DNA from: Tsukamurella sputi
GTDB lineage: Bacteria > Actinomycetota > Actinomycetes > Mycobacteriales > Mycobacteriaceae
Assembly (NCBI RefSeq): GCF_007858445.1
Contig: NZ_VIGV01000011.1
Location: forward strand, 56,355-120,354
DNA length: 64,000 nucleotides
Reading direction: 5' to 3'
Made by a program: the position numbers and the translations under genes. Below, one piece after another: positions 50,660-58,375 of this stretch. Each line of letters opens with the position of its first letter. Positions within the stretch are counted from its first letter, which is position 1. The notes beneath the pieces were generated by a model. The model was not told the DNA's origin, ran no database searches, and saw nothing but the letters and a program-made list of their open reading frames with translations.

Positions 50660-51385
50660 ATGTCCACCATCGCAATCGTCACGGGCGGCGGAACCGGTAT
50701 CGGCCGGGCGATCGCCGAGCGCCTCGCCGCCGACGGCATGGAGGTCGTCATCACCGGCCGCCGTGCCGACGTCGTGTCCGCCGCGGCAGCCGAGATCGGT
50801 GACACCGTCCGAGCCGCGCCTCTCGACGGCACCGATCCCGAGGCGATCCAGGCCTTCGTCGACCAGGAGATCACCGAGACGACCGTCCTGGTCAACAACG
50901 CGGGCGGCAACACCGATTTCGACCACCCCGAACCGGGCGATCTCCCGGCGCTCGCGGCAGCGTGGCGGCGCAACCTCGAGAGCAATCTCATCAGCGCGGT
51001 CCTGATGACCGAGGCGGTGCTCCCGACCATGACGGGTGGCGGCGCGATCATCTCCATCGGCTCGATCGCCGCCGACAAGGGAGCAGAGTCGTACGGGGCC
51101 GCCAAGGCGGGGCTCGCGTCGTGGAACATCGGACTCGCTCGCCGCGTCGGGGCGCGCGGAATCACCGCCAATGTGGTCTCCCCCGGGTACATCGCCCGCA
51201 CCGAGTTCTTCCGGGACGCCCTCACCGACGCCCGCCGCGCCTCCTTGATCGACGCAGCGATGACCAAGCGCGCCGGCGTTCCGGCGGACATCGCGAACAC
51301 GGTCGCATTTCTCGCACACCCGGACTCGCGCCAGATCACCGCGCAGACCTTCGCGGTCAACGGGGGCGAGTACCCCTCCCGGTGA
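50660..51385 (+). CDS. Short-chain dehydrogenase/reductase
   Basis: 241-aa classical SDR. Cofactor motif TGGGTGIG at residues 8-15, NNAGG near 78-82, catalytic Ser in ISIGSIAADKG and the YGAAK catalytic Tyr/Lys near 145. The first Arg after the glycine motif (TGRRAD) suggests NADP preference. RBS GCAGGAGG before ATG 50660. Controlled by the divergent MarR. Substrate unknown. Confidence 0.9.
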   Translation: MSTIAIVTGGGTGIGRAIAERLAADGMEVVITGRRADVVSAAAAEIGDTVRAAPLDGTDPEAIQAFVDQEITETTVLVNNAGGNTDFDHPEPGDLPALAAAWRRNLESNLISAVLMTEAVLPTMTGGGAIISIGSIAADKGAESYGAAKAGLASWNIGLARRVGARGITANVVSPGYIARTEFFRDALTDARRASLIDAAMTKRAGVPADIANTVAFLAHPDSRQITAQTFAVNGGEYPSR

Positions 51386-51454
51386 GTCCCCCGGTGAGAC
51401 GCGTGGTACTCGCTCACCCGGCCGGCTTCGGCGACTTCGCCTACCGTTGAAGTT

Positions 51455-53353
51455 ATGGCCGGTAACAAACGGAAGCCCACAGCACCGTCGACCGAGCAGG
51501 CCAAGGGCGCCGCTCCTGCGTCTACGGAGGCACTACGCAGCTTCGTCCGCGCACGCGCCGCCGATTACCTCGCCGACCCGAACGTGACGTCAGTGGGGAT
51601 CGGCTACAAGGTCGTCGACGGCAAGCCGACCGACACCGTCGCGGTGCAGTTCACGGTACGCCGGAAGGTCGCGCCCGAGGCGCTCGAGAGCCTGGGTACC
51701 TCGTTGCTGCCGGAGTCCGTCGAGGTCGACGGTGTCGCGGTGCCCACGGATGTGCTCGAGCGCAGCTACGAGGCCTCGTACCGGATCGTCGCCGAACCCG
51801 AGGCGGCGCCGGCCGAGGCCAAGGCCCGCCTGGACCCGATCAGGCCGGGCATCAGCGTCGGCAACGTGAAGGTCTCCGCCGGCACTATCGGCGCGATCGT
51901 CTACGACCGTACTGACGGCACCCCGCTCATCCTGTCGAACTGGCACGTCCTCAACGGCCCCGACGGGAAGATCGGCGACACCGTCGTCCAGCCGGGCGCC
52001 TACGACGACGACCGGGTCGACGACAATCGCCTCGGGGTGCTGTGCCGCTCGCATCTCGGCGTCGCCGGCGACTGCGCCGTGGCCACCATCGTGGACCGCG
52101 GCTACACCCCCGAACCGCTCGGGCTGACCGTCGCGCCCACCGAGCTCGGCGAGCCCGAGCTGGGTGACAAAGTGATCAAGAGCGGCCGCACCACGGGCGT
52201 GACGCACGGCCTCGTGCGCCGCGTCGACGTCGTCGTGAAGATCGACTACGGCGGCAGCGTCGGCGAACAGCAGATCGGTGGCTTCGAGATCGGGCCCGAT
52301 CCCCGGAATCCCGCCCCCGACAACCAGATCAGTGAAGGCGGCGACTCCGGAGCCGTGTGGCTGTTCAAAGCCGCCAACGGCCGCCCCACAGGAGTCTTCG
52401 CCGGCCTGCACTTCGGCGGGGAAGCCGCCGGCAGCCCCGACGACCACGCACTCGCGTGCCTCGGCAAGTCCGTGTTCACCAAGCTCGGCATCACCCTCAC
52501 ACCGCCCGACGGTGCCCCCGCGGCGCAGGCCGCGGGTGGGGCTCGGATCGGCGCCGGGTACGACCCCGACTTCCTCGGTGCTGCGGTGCCGGTGCCCGGG
52601 GTGGATGCGAGCGTGGCCGACGACGCGGTGGAGGTCGACGGCAGCCCGATCATCGACTACACGCATTTCTCGCTGACGCAGAGCCGGTCGCGCCGCCTTA
52701 CCCGCTGGGTCGCCTGGAACATCGACGGCAACACCCTCAAGAACATCCAGCGGAGCGGATCGAAGTTCGTCCTCGACCCCCGCCTCCCCGCGGACACTCA
52801 GGTCGGCAACGAGCTTTACTCCGGCAACCGCATCGACCGCGGACACGTCGCGCGCCGCGCCGATCTCACCTGGGGCAGCACCGCCGAAGCCGAGCAGGCG
52901 AACACCGACTCCTTCTACTACACCAACATCTCCCCTCAGGTCGAGGACTTCAACCAGAGTGCCCGCCAAGGCATCTGGGGACTCATCGAGAACGCCGTCC
53001 TGGCCGACGCCGAGGCGGAGAACCTGAAGGTCAGCGTCTTCGGCGGGCCTGTCTTCGGCGACGACGACCGCACCTACCGGGGCGTCGCACTCCCCCGCGA
53101 GTTCTTCAAGGTGGTCGCCTTCGTCAGCGAGGGGAAGCTCGTCGCCCGCGGATTCCTCCTCACCCAGAACCTCGACCGGCTCGAAGCGCTCGATCTCGAC
53201 GAGTTCCGCGCCTACCAGGTGAGCCTCACGACCATCGAGGAGCGGACTGAACTGCGCTTTGCGGACGAGCTCCGCGGCGGTGACACCTACAACGCGCCCG
53301 AGAGTCTCGCCGACCACCGGCCGCTCCAGAGCGTCGGCGACATCGCCTGGTGA
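51455..53353 (+). CDS. Trypsin-like (Nal1-type) serine protease fused to DNA/RNA non-specific nuclease
   Basis: 632 aa, no signal peptide. N-terminal module VTSVGIGYKVVDGKPTDTVA (residues ~45-64) precedes a chymotrypsin-fold domain with a full triad: His164 (LSNWHVL), Asp206 (AGDCAVA) and Ser298 (GGDSGAVW). A linker (~345-400) leads to a His-Me finger nuclease of the NucA/EndoG type: RIDRGHVARRAD with catalytic His464, and NISPQVEDFNQ supplying the metal-binding Asn. Both active sites look intact. ATG 51455; no partner gene. Lacking a signal peptide it probably acts inside the cell, where the nuclease would be lethal unless controlled; protease-gated activation is inference. Confidence 0.82.
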   Translation: MAGNKRKPTAPSTEQAKGAAPASTEALRSFVRARAADYLADPNVTSVGIGYKVVDGKPTDTVAVQFTVRRKVAPEALESLGTSLLPESVEVDGVAVPTDVLERSYEASYRIVAEPEAAPAEAKARLDPIRPGISVGNVKVSAGTIGAIVYDRTDGTPLILSNWHVLNGPDGKIGDTVVQPGAYDDDRVDDNRLGVLCRSHLGVAGDCAVATIVDRGYTPEPLGLTVAPTELGEPELGDKVIKSGRTTGVTHGLVRRVDVVVKIDYGGSVGEQQIGGFEIGPDPRNPAPDNQISEGGDSGAVWLFKAANGRPTGVFAGLHFGGEAAGSPDDHALACLGKSVFTKLGITLTPPDGAPAAQAAGGARIGAGYDPDFLGAAVPVPGVDASVADDAVEVDGSPIIDYTHFSLTQSRSRRLTRWVAWNIDGNTLKNIQRSGSKFVLDPRLPADTQVGNELYSGNRIDRGHVARRADLTWGSTAEAEQANTDSFYYTNISPQVEDFNQSARQGIWGLIENAVLADAEAENLKVSVFGGPVFGDDDRTYRGVALPREFFKVVAFVSEGKLVARGFLLTQNLDRLEALDLDEFRAYQVSLTTIEERTELRFADELRGGDTYNAPESLADHRPLQSVGDIAW

Positions 53354-53410
53354 CCGGCAGTACGCCTCGAGTAATACGTCGATCACGACGTGCCGCCCGT
53401 GGACGCGGCA

Positions 53411-53953
53411 TCACACCGCTGCGGCCATAGCGGCACGAGCCTCCTCGACCGATACCGCACCAGCGAGAACGTCGACGGTCAGCCCGTCGGCCAGAGCCAG
53501 CGCCGTCATCGCAATGCGATCCGCCTCGGCCCGAGGAGTCCGCGGAGCTCCGGCCTCCTCGACAAGATCCGCTATCGCTGACCGTAATCGCGACCACAGG
53601 TCGCGGTACACCTCCCCGATCTCCGGATCCGTGAGCGCTCGCGCCGAGAACGCGACCCAGACTCGCGCGGTGTCGTCGTCAATCCCGCTGGGCAGCAGCA
53701 GATCAAGGAGCGCGACGAGACGTTCGCGTGCACCGTCGATCTCCGCCGCCCCGCGATAGCGCTCGGCGGCCCGGGCGGCGACGGTGCGCAACGCAGCCCG
53801 CAGCATCGCCGCTTTCGTCGGAAAATGATGCTGCACCGCGCCGATCGACACGCCGGCCCGGGTCGCAACGGTCCGCACACTCAGTCCGTCGAGCCCCGAC
53901 TCGGAGATCTGGGCGATGACATGCTCAGTGAGGGCGTCAGCGGCGGCGGGCAT
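53411..53953 (-). CDS. TetR-family regulator in operon with membrane protein
   Basis: 180 aa. HTH SVRTVATRAGVSIGAVQHHF at about residues 25-44, with a BetI-like C-terminal domain. ATG 53953 overlaps the end of the upstream membrane-protein gene by 17 bp (GTG 53959 also possible), so the two are co-translated. Probably represses its own operon through the twin palindromes at 54547-54589. Confidence 0.85.
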   Translation of the reverse strand: MPAAADALTEHVIAQISESGLDGLSVRTVATRAGVSIGAVQHHFPTKAAMLRAALRTVAARAAERYRGAAEIDGARERLVALLDLLLPSGIDDDTARVWVAFSARALTDPEIGEVYRDLWSRLRSAIADLVEEAGAPRTPRAEADRIAMTALALADGLTVDVLAGAVSVEEARAAMAAAV

Positions 53954-54530
53954 GGACACGATCGTAGAACTGCTTGGCCTGCATAGCGGCTCCTATCACC
54001 ATCTGCGCCGGCTCGCGCCGGCCGTCCGCTGCGGAACGCCCGCTCACGACGGCGAGACAGAGGAGGAGCACCCCGAGCCCCAGCAGCGCGAATTGCGCCG
54101 TCTCGACCAGCAGGCCCACGATCTCCGACAGACCCTCGTGATCCCCGCCGAAGCGCACATGAACAAAGGTCAGCGCGAATCCGACGATCACCAGCGGAAT
54201 ACCGGCGGCGAGCCAAACGACCGGCGTCCGATCTCCGCCCCGTCCCGAGAAAGCGCCGACGACCAGGAGAACCACACTGAGCAGCAGGAGCCCCACTCGG
54301 AGTAGCGCCCACGAGCGCATGTTGCCCAGCAGAGCATCCCCGGAGTCCATGCCACCACCTAGAAGGGACAGCCTCGGCCCCAAGAACCCGACGGCCGACG
54401 CGACCAACGCGGCGACTGCGCCGACGACGCCCCAGGCAACACCGGTGGCGGCACGACGCCGATACACGCACATGACGACGATGCCCGCGACGGGAGCGAG
54501 CATGCCGACGACCTCCAGAATGCGGAACAC
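53937..54530 (-). CDS. Small polytopic membrane protein controlled with TetR
   Basis: 197 aa with four to five transmembrane helices (LAPVAGIVVMCVY, VGAVAALVASAVGFLG, VGLLLLSVVLLVVGA, VVWLAAGIPLVIVGFAL, FALLGLGVLLLCLAVV). GTG 54530 is fixed by an ideal RBS, AGGAGG. First gene of the operon with TetR. No known family; general layout is that of small integral-membrane stress proteins. Confidence 0.75.
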   Translation of the reverse strand: MFRILEVVGMLAPVAGIVVMCVYRRRAATGVAWGVVGAVAALVASAVGFLGPRLSLLGGGMDSGDALLGNMRSWALLRVGLLLLSVVLLVVGAFSGRGGDRTPVVWLAAGIPLVIVGFALTFVHVRFGGDHEGLSEIVGLLVETAQFALLGLGVLLLCLAVVSGRSAADGRREPAQMVIGAAMQAKQFYDRVHARRR

Positions 54531-54546
54531 CGAACCTCCTCGAAAT

Positions 54547-54589
54547 CAATACGATCGTATGGTTCATACTCTCCCATACGATCGTATTG
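54547..54589. promoter_or_regulatory. Twin 12-bp palindromic operators (ATACGATCGTAT)
   Basis: Two exact copies of ATACGATCGTAT (54549-54560, 54576-54587) lie in mirrored contexts, CAATACGATCGTATGG and CCATACGATCGTATTG, separated by 11 bp. A -35-like TTGACC on the minus strand abuts the outer copy (54594-54589). Strong candidate operator for the co-transcribed TetR. Confidence 0.8.
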
Positions 54590-54676
54590 GTCAAGACTCG
54601 GGGCGTATCGCACCGATCCGGACGCTCGCCAGCCCCGCTTGTTCCTCAGTCGCGGTGATCCGTTCTCCGCTGCGGT

Positions 54677-55816
54677 TCACGTCGCCGAATTGAGGCGCGC
54701 CGCCTGCACGAAAAGGTGATTCCGTTCGGGCACGTTGGTCGCGAGCTCCGCAGCCTCGGCGTACAACTGCGCCGCCCGGGTGGTGTCGCCAGCGCGTTCA
54801 TGCAGGTATGCCGACACGGCGACGTAGCGGGGAAGTGCGGGATCGAGCGGGGCCAGCGCCGCGAGCCCCGATCGGGCGCCGTCAGCCTCGCCGACCGCGA
54901 CGGCCCGGTTCAGTCGGACGACGGGGCTCTCCGTCAGTCGTGCGAGCTCGTCGTACCACTCCACGATCTGCACCCAGTCGGTCTCCTCGGCGGTCAGGGC
55001 GTCGGCGTGCAGGGCCGCGATCGCAGCCTGAGCCTGATACTCGCCCAACCGATCCCGCTGCAACGCGGCCTGGAGGATATCGACCGCTTCGGAGATCGTT
55101 TGCGTGTCCCAGAGCGAGCGGTCCTGCTCGGAGAGGGGAACGAGCGCACCGTCGGGCGTGGTCCGGGCTGCGCGACGGGAATGGTGCAACAGCATGAGCG
55201 CCAACAGGCCCGCGACCTCGGGGTGATCGATCAGCCCGGCGAGACCGCGGGTGAGCCGGATCGCCTCGGCCGCGAGATCAACGTCGCCGGAGTAGCCCTC
55301 GTTGAACACCAGGTACAGCACGCGGAGCACGGTTGCCACGTCCCCGGGCCGGCCCACCCCGTCGGTCGCGACGGTGCGTTTGGCTCGGCTGATCCGCTGC
55401 GCCATGGTCGATTCCGGGACCAGGTATGCCTGCGCGATCTGCCGGGTGGTCAGTCCGCCGACGGCCCGGAGGGTGAGCGCGACCGCCGACGTCGGCGTGA
55501 GCGCGGGGTGCGCGCACAGGAAGTAGAGCTGCAGCGTGTCGTCGGAGGCCGCGACCGGCCCGGCGAGCGGCTCCTGCGCCATCGCCTCCTCGCGCCGCCG
55601 CCGGGTGGACTCCGACCGGACGGCGTCGAGGAAACGTCGCCACGCCACGGCGACGAGCCAGCCCTTCGGATCCCGGGGCGACTCGTCCGGCCATGTGCGC
55701 AGCGCAGCGATCAACGCCTCCTGAACGGCGTCCTCGGCCGCCGCGAAGTCTGCTCCGCGACGGACGAGGACGCCGATGACCTCCGGAATGAGGCGGCGCA
55801 GAAGGGATTCGTCCAC
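54677..55816 (-). CDS. ECF42-group RNA polymerase sigma factor with C-terminal TPR-like domain
   Basis: 379 aa. Sigma region 2 spans about residues 5-75 (EDAVQEALIAALRTWPDE, DPKGWLVAVAWRRFLDAVR), region 4 about 100-160 (GGLTTRQIAQAYLVPESTMA), followed by ~200 residues with the DUF6596 signature (LRVLYLVFNEGYSGD) and helical repeats ending near ERNHLFVQAARL. That layout defines ECF42. GTG start 55816, six bases after the DGPF gene. ECF42 factors lack a classical anti-sigma; the C-terminal domain is needed for activity. Confidence 0.92.
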   Translation of the reverse strand: MDESLLRRLIPEVIGVLVRRGADFAAAEDAVQEALIAALRTWPDESPRDPKGWLVAVAWRRFLDAVRSESTRRRREEAMAQEPLAGPVAASDDTLQLYFLCAHPALTPTSAVALTLRAVGGLTTRQIAQAYLVPESTMAQRISRAKRTVATDGVGRPGDVATVLRVLYLVFNEGYSGDVDLAAEAIRLTRGLAGLIDHPEVAGLLALMLLHHSRRAARTTPDGALVPLSEQDRSLWDTQTISEAVDILQAALQRDRLGEYQAQAAIAALHADALTAEETDWVQIVEWYDELARLTESPVVRLNRAVAVGEADGARSGLAALAPLDPALPRYVAVSAYLHERAGDTTRAAQLYAEAAELATNVPERNHLFVQAARLNSAT

Positions 55817-55822
55817 GTCGTG

Positions 55823-56230
55823 TCAGTCGTGGATCAGGTCGGCGGTAGTCATGAACGGCCGCAGCTCCAGCCACTCGTGGATCGGCGTGCCGCCCTTGCC
55901 GGGCGCTGCGGACAGCTCGCCGGCCAGTTCGACCGCGCGGTCGTACGAGTCCACGTCGATCACCATCCAGCCCGCGATGAGGTCCTTCGTCTCGGCGAAC
56001 GGACCGTCGGTCACAGGCGGTCGCCCCTCGCCGCCGTACTGGACCCAGGTGCCCGACGGTGCCAGGGCCTGCGCGTCCACGAACTCACCGGACTCGCGCA
56101 GGCGATCCGCGAAGTCCTCCATGTACTGCACGTGCGCCGCGATCTCCTCGGGCGTCCAGTGATCCATCGTCACGAAGTTCTCGGGGGCCGGAGCGCCGCG
56201 GTAGTGCTTGAGCAGCAGGTACTTGGCCAT
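55823..56230 (-). CDS. DGPF (YCII-related) domain protein
   Basis: 135-aa small alpha/beta protein with the namesake VTDGPFAETKDLIAGWMVI, starting MAKYLLLKHYRG. The family is the typical partner and target of ECF42 sigma factors and is co-transcribed here. ATG 56230. Biochemical role unknown. Confidence 0.92.
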   Translation of the reverse strand: MAKYLLLKHYRGAPAPENFVTMDHWTPEEIAAHVQYMEDFADRLRESGEFVDAQALAPSGTWVQYGGEGRPPVTDGPFAETKDLIAGWMVIDVDSYDRAVELAGELSAAPGKGGTPIHEWLELRPFMTTADLIHD

Positions 56231-56279
56231 GGTGTTTCCTCTCGTCCGGTACGGCCATTGTGTCCGTACTCGAACCTGG

Positions 56280-56306
56280 GACGCAGGCGACCGTGACTTC
56301 TCGACA
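56280..56306 (-). promoter_or_regulatory. Putative ECF42 promoter
   Basis: On the minus strand TGTCGA (56306-56301) is followed 17 bp later by CGTC (56283-56280). TGTCGA with CGA/TC at -10 is the promoter pattern I recall for ECF42 targets. It lies about 50 bp upstream of the DGPF gene and suggests autoregulation. The rest of 56231-56480 shows nothing else recognisable. Confidence 0.55.
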
Positions 56307-56483
56307 TGTCCGCGGAAAATTCTTCCGCAGATCGTGTCGACCTTCAGTCGACGACCAGCTGCAGCGCCACACCCAGGGCGTGGTGCGGGCAGGCGGGGAC
56401 ACCGGGACCGACACGGGACTGACCGACACGAAGTCGGCTCTCGCAGAAGTTGCTTGGCAAGCCGCCTACCTGCGACGATGTGG

Positions 56484-56557
56484 TGCCCCCGGTGAGACTC
56501 GAACTCACACTGGACGGGTTTTGAATCCGTTGCCTCTGCCAATTGGGCTACGGGGGC
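56484..56557 (-). tRNA. tRNA-Leu, anticodon CAA, with short variable arm
   Basis: Acceptor GCCCCCG pairs with CGGGGGC, the T-arm GTGAG-TTCGAGT-CTCAC is perfect, and the anticodon loop TTCAAAA gives CAA (reads UUG, Leu). CCA is encoded (56481-56483). The variable region is only about five bases, unlike normal class II leucine tRNAs, and the anticodon stem has an A-C mismatch at 31-39. Confidence 0.9.
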
Positions 56558-56594
56558 GTCCGGCGGACCGTCGGAAACGGCCAGCCGAGTCAGC

Positions 56595-57710
56595 TTACCG
56601 GGCGGGGTCGGTGGCCCCGGACTCGGCGTCCACCGACGCGAGGAAGTCATCGATCACGGGCCAGGTCTCGCGGACGGCGTCGGGGCCGGCGACGAGGCCG
56701 AGGTGGCTGGACTCGACGGTCGCGAACTCCACCCGCGGGGAACCGGTGAACAAGTCGACGCCGTGCCGCGCGGTCTCCCACGCGCACAGGGCGTCCCGGT
56801 GCGAGCCGAACAGCTGGATGGGCACGTCGATGGAGTGCAGATCGATCGTCCGCTCCCCCAGGTGCACCTCACCGGCGGCGAGCTCGCCACGGAAGATCAG
56901 GCGCTCCCACAGCTGCGTCGCCAGCTTGCCGGGGTAGCCGGGGAAGGTGCGCTGGAAACGGTCGATGACCTCCATGCGCGCGAGTTTCTCGGGCTCGCCG
57001 AGGTTCTCCAGCACGAACTTGGGCTTCTTCAGCTCCCGGTCCCACGACGTGGCGCGGTAGGCCACCTGCACGATCGGGGCGGGAATGCCGCCGAGCAGCG
57101 CGATCAGGGCGCCGGGGCCGAGGCCGCGCACCGGCTTCATCACAGAGGTCACGAGCGGGTACGGCGGCTGCGCGGCGTACTTGAGCGGCGTGGCGATGGA
57201 GACGATCGAGCGGATCCCCTCCGTCGAGGCCCCGGCGGCAAGGAAGGACAGCGTGCCGCCCAGGCTCCAGCCGAACAGGTCGACGCCGGCACCGTCGGGC
57301 ACCTCCCCGCCCCAGAAGTCATCGAGGGCCCGCGTGATGGCCTGCGGGATGATGTCGAGAGCGAAGTCCTCGAAGCCGAGTCCGCGGTCGGCGTAGTTCA
57401 TCTCGCCGAAGTCCACGACGTACGGGACGCGGCCGGTGGCGGCGAGGTGCGCGACGACCGAGGTCTCCGGCGAGAGGTCGTAGCAGGTGGCGGGAGCGGC
57501 GATCGGCGGCACCAGCAGCACCGGCGCGGCGCCGGGCACCGCGGCCGCATCCCGATCGGAATCCGAGGCGAACCGGCGCAGGGTCCGGTGCGCACCGTCG
57601 GCCACGACGACGTGCGGGGTGCGCTCGACGGGGCGGATGCCGTCCCCCAGGGTCAGCGCGTACAGGTTGCCGGCGCGCTCGCGCAATTGAGTCAGGCTCA
57701 ATACGTTCAT
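56595..57710 (-). CDS. Alpha/beta hydrolase (PHA synthase/depolymerase-like fold)
   Basis: 371 aa. Nucleophile elbow DLFGWSLGGTLSFLA around residue 147, an acid near FGSHRDALCAW and the catalytic His in VESSHLGLVAG. The extended N-terminal part (VLLVPPIAAPATCYDL, PYVVDFGEMNYADRG) resembles PhaC-like proteins, but serine replaces the PhaC cysteine, so it is a hydrolase, not a PHA polymerase. ATG 57710. Divergent from pdtaR. Lipid or ester substrate likely. Confidence 0.82.
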   Translation of the reverse strand: MNVLSLTQLRERAGNLYALTLGDGIRPVERTPHVVVADGAHRTLRRFASDSDRDAAAVPGAAPVLLVPPIAAPATCYDLSPETSVVAHLAATGRVPYVVDFGEMNYADRGLGFEDFALDIIPQAITRALDDFWGGEVPDGAGVDLFGWSLGGTLSFLAAGASTEGIRSIVSIATPLKYAAQPPYPLVTSVMKPVRGLGPGALIALLGGIPAPIVQVAYRATSWDRELKKPKFVLENLGEPEKLARMEVIDRFQRTFPGYPGKLATQLWERLIFRGELAAGEVHLGERTIDLHSIDVPIQLFGSHRDALCAWETARHGVDLFTGSPRVEFATVESSHLGLVAGPDAVRETWPVIDDFLASVDAESGATDPAR

Positions 57711-57769
57711 GCGCCTACGGTACCGCGCGCGACGGGTCCGATTTCCGCCGCCCGGTAACGTACCCCCTG

Positions 57770-58375
57770 ATGAAGGACACCGAGCCCACCCCGCACCGCG
57801 TGCTCGTCGCCGAGGACGAGGCGATCATCCGCATGGACCTCACCGAGATGCTGCGGGAGGAGGGCTACGACGTGGTCGGCGAGGCCGAGAACGGCCAGGT
57901 GGCGCTCGAGAAGGCCCGGGAACTCCAGCCGGACCTGGTGATCATGGACGTCAAGATGCCCGTGGTCAACGGGCTCGACGCCGCGCAGGACATCGCCCGC
58001 GAGCGGATCGCGCCCGTCGTGATGCTGACCGCCTTCGGCCAGCGCGAGTTCGTCGAGAAGGCCCGCGAGGCCGGCGCGATGGCGTACCTGGTCAAGCCCT
58101 TCACCAAGGCCGATCTGGTGCCCGCGATCGAGATCGCCATCAGCCGCTTCTCCGAGCTCAAGGCGCTCGAGAAGGAGGTGACGACGCTCGCCGGCCAGTT
58201 GGAGACCCGCAAGCTCGTCGACCGGGCGAAGAGCGTCCTCATGCAGGCCCACGGCGTCTCCGAACCCGAGGCCTTCCGCTGGATCCAGCGGACCGCCATG
58301 GACCGCCGCACCGACATGCGCACCGTGGCGCACCTGGTGATCGACACTCTGGGACCGGAGCAGGCGCGGGGTTAA
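57770..58375 (+). CDS. pdtaR: ANTAR-domain response regulator PdtaR
   Basis: 201 aa. Receiver domain (residues ~10-125) with acidic pocket AEDEAIIRMD, phosphoacceptor Asp in LVIMDVKMP and the Thr/Lys pair in MLTAFGQ and LVKPFT. C-terminal ANTAR RNA-binding domain (ALEKEVTTLAGQLETRKLV, AKSVLMQAHGVSEPEAFRWI) promotes antitermination by binding two-hairpin leaders. Matches M. tuberculosis Rv1626 in length and layout. Its kinase PdtaS is not in the window. Overlaps the convergent esterase gene by 4 bp. Confidence 0.95.
   Translation: MKDTEPTPHRVLVAEDEAIIRMDLTEMLREEGYDVVGEAENGQVALEKARELQPDLVIMDVKMPVVNGLDAAQDIARERIAPVVMLTAFGQREFVEKAREAGAMAYLVKPFTKADLVPAIEIAISRFSELKALEKEVTTLAGQLETRKLVDRAKSVLMQAHGVSEPEAFRWIQRTAMDRRTDMRTVAHLVIDTLGPEQARG

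Noticed and set aside
55278-55874. A 198-codon minus-strand frame over the sigma factor start
   Set aside because: Out of frame with the sigma factor, Arg/Gly-rich and without homology; the sigma factor frame explains the region.
56595-57710. Class III PHA synthase
   Set aside because: The nucleophile elbow is GWSLG with serine, not the PhaC G-x-C-x-G, and no PHA granule genes are nearby.
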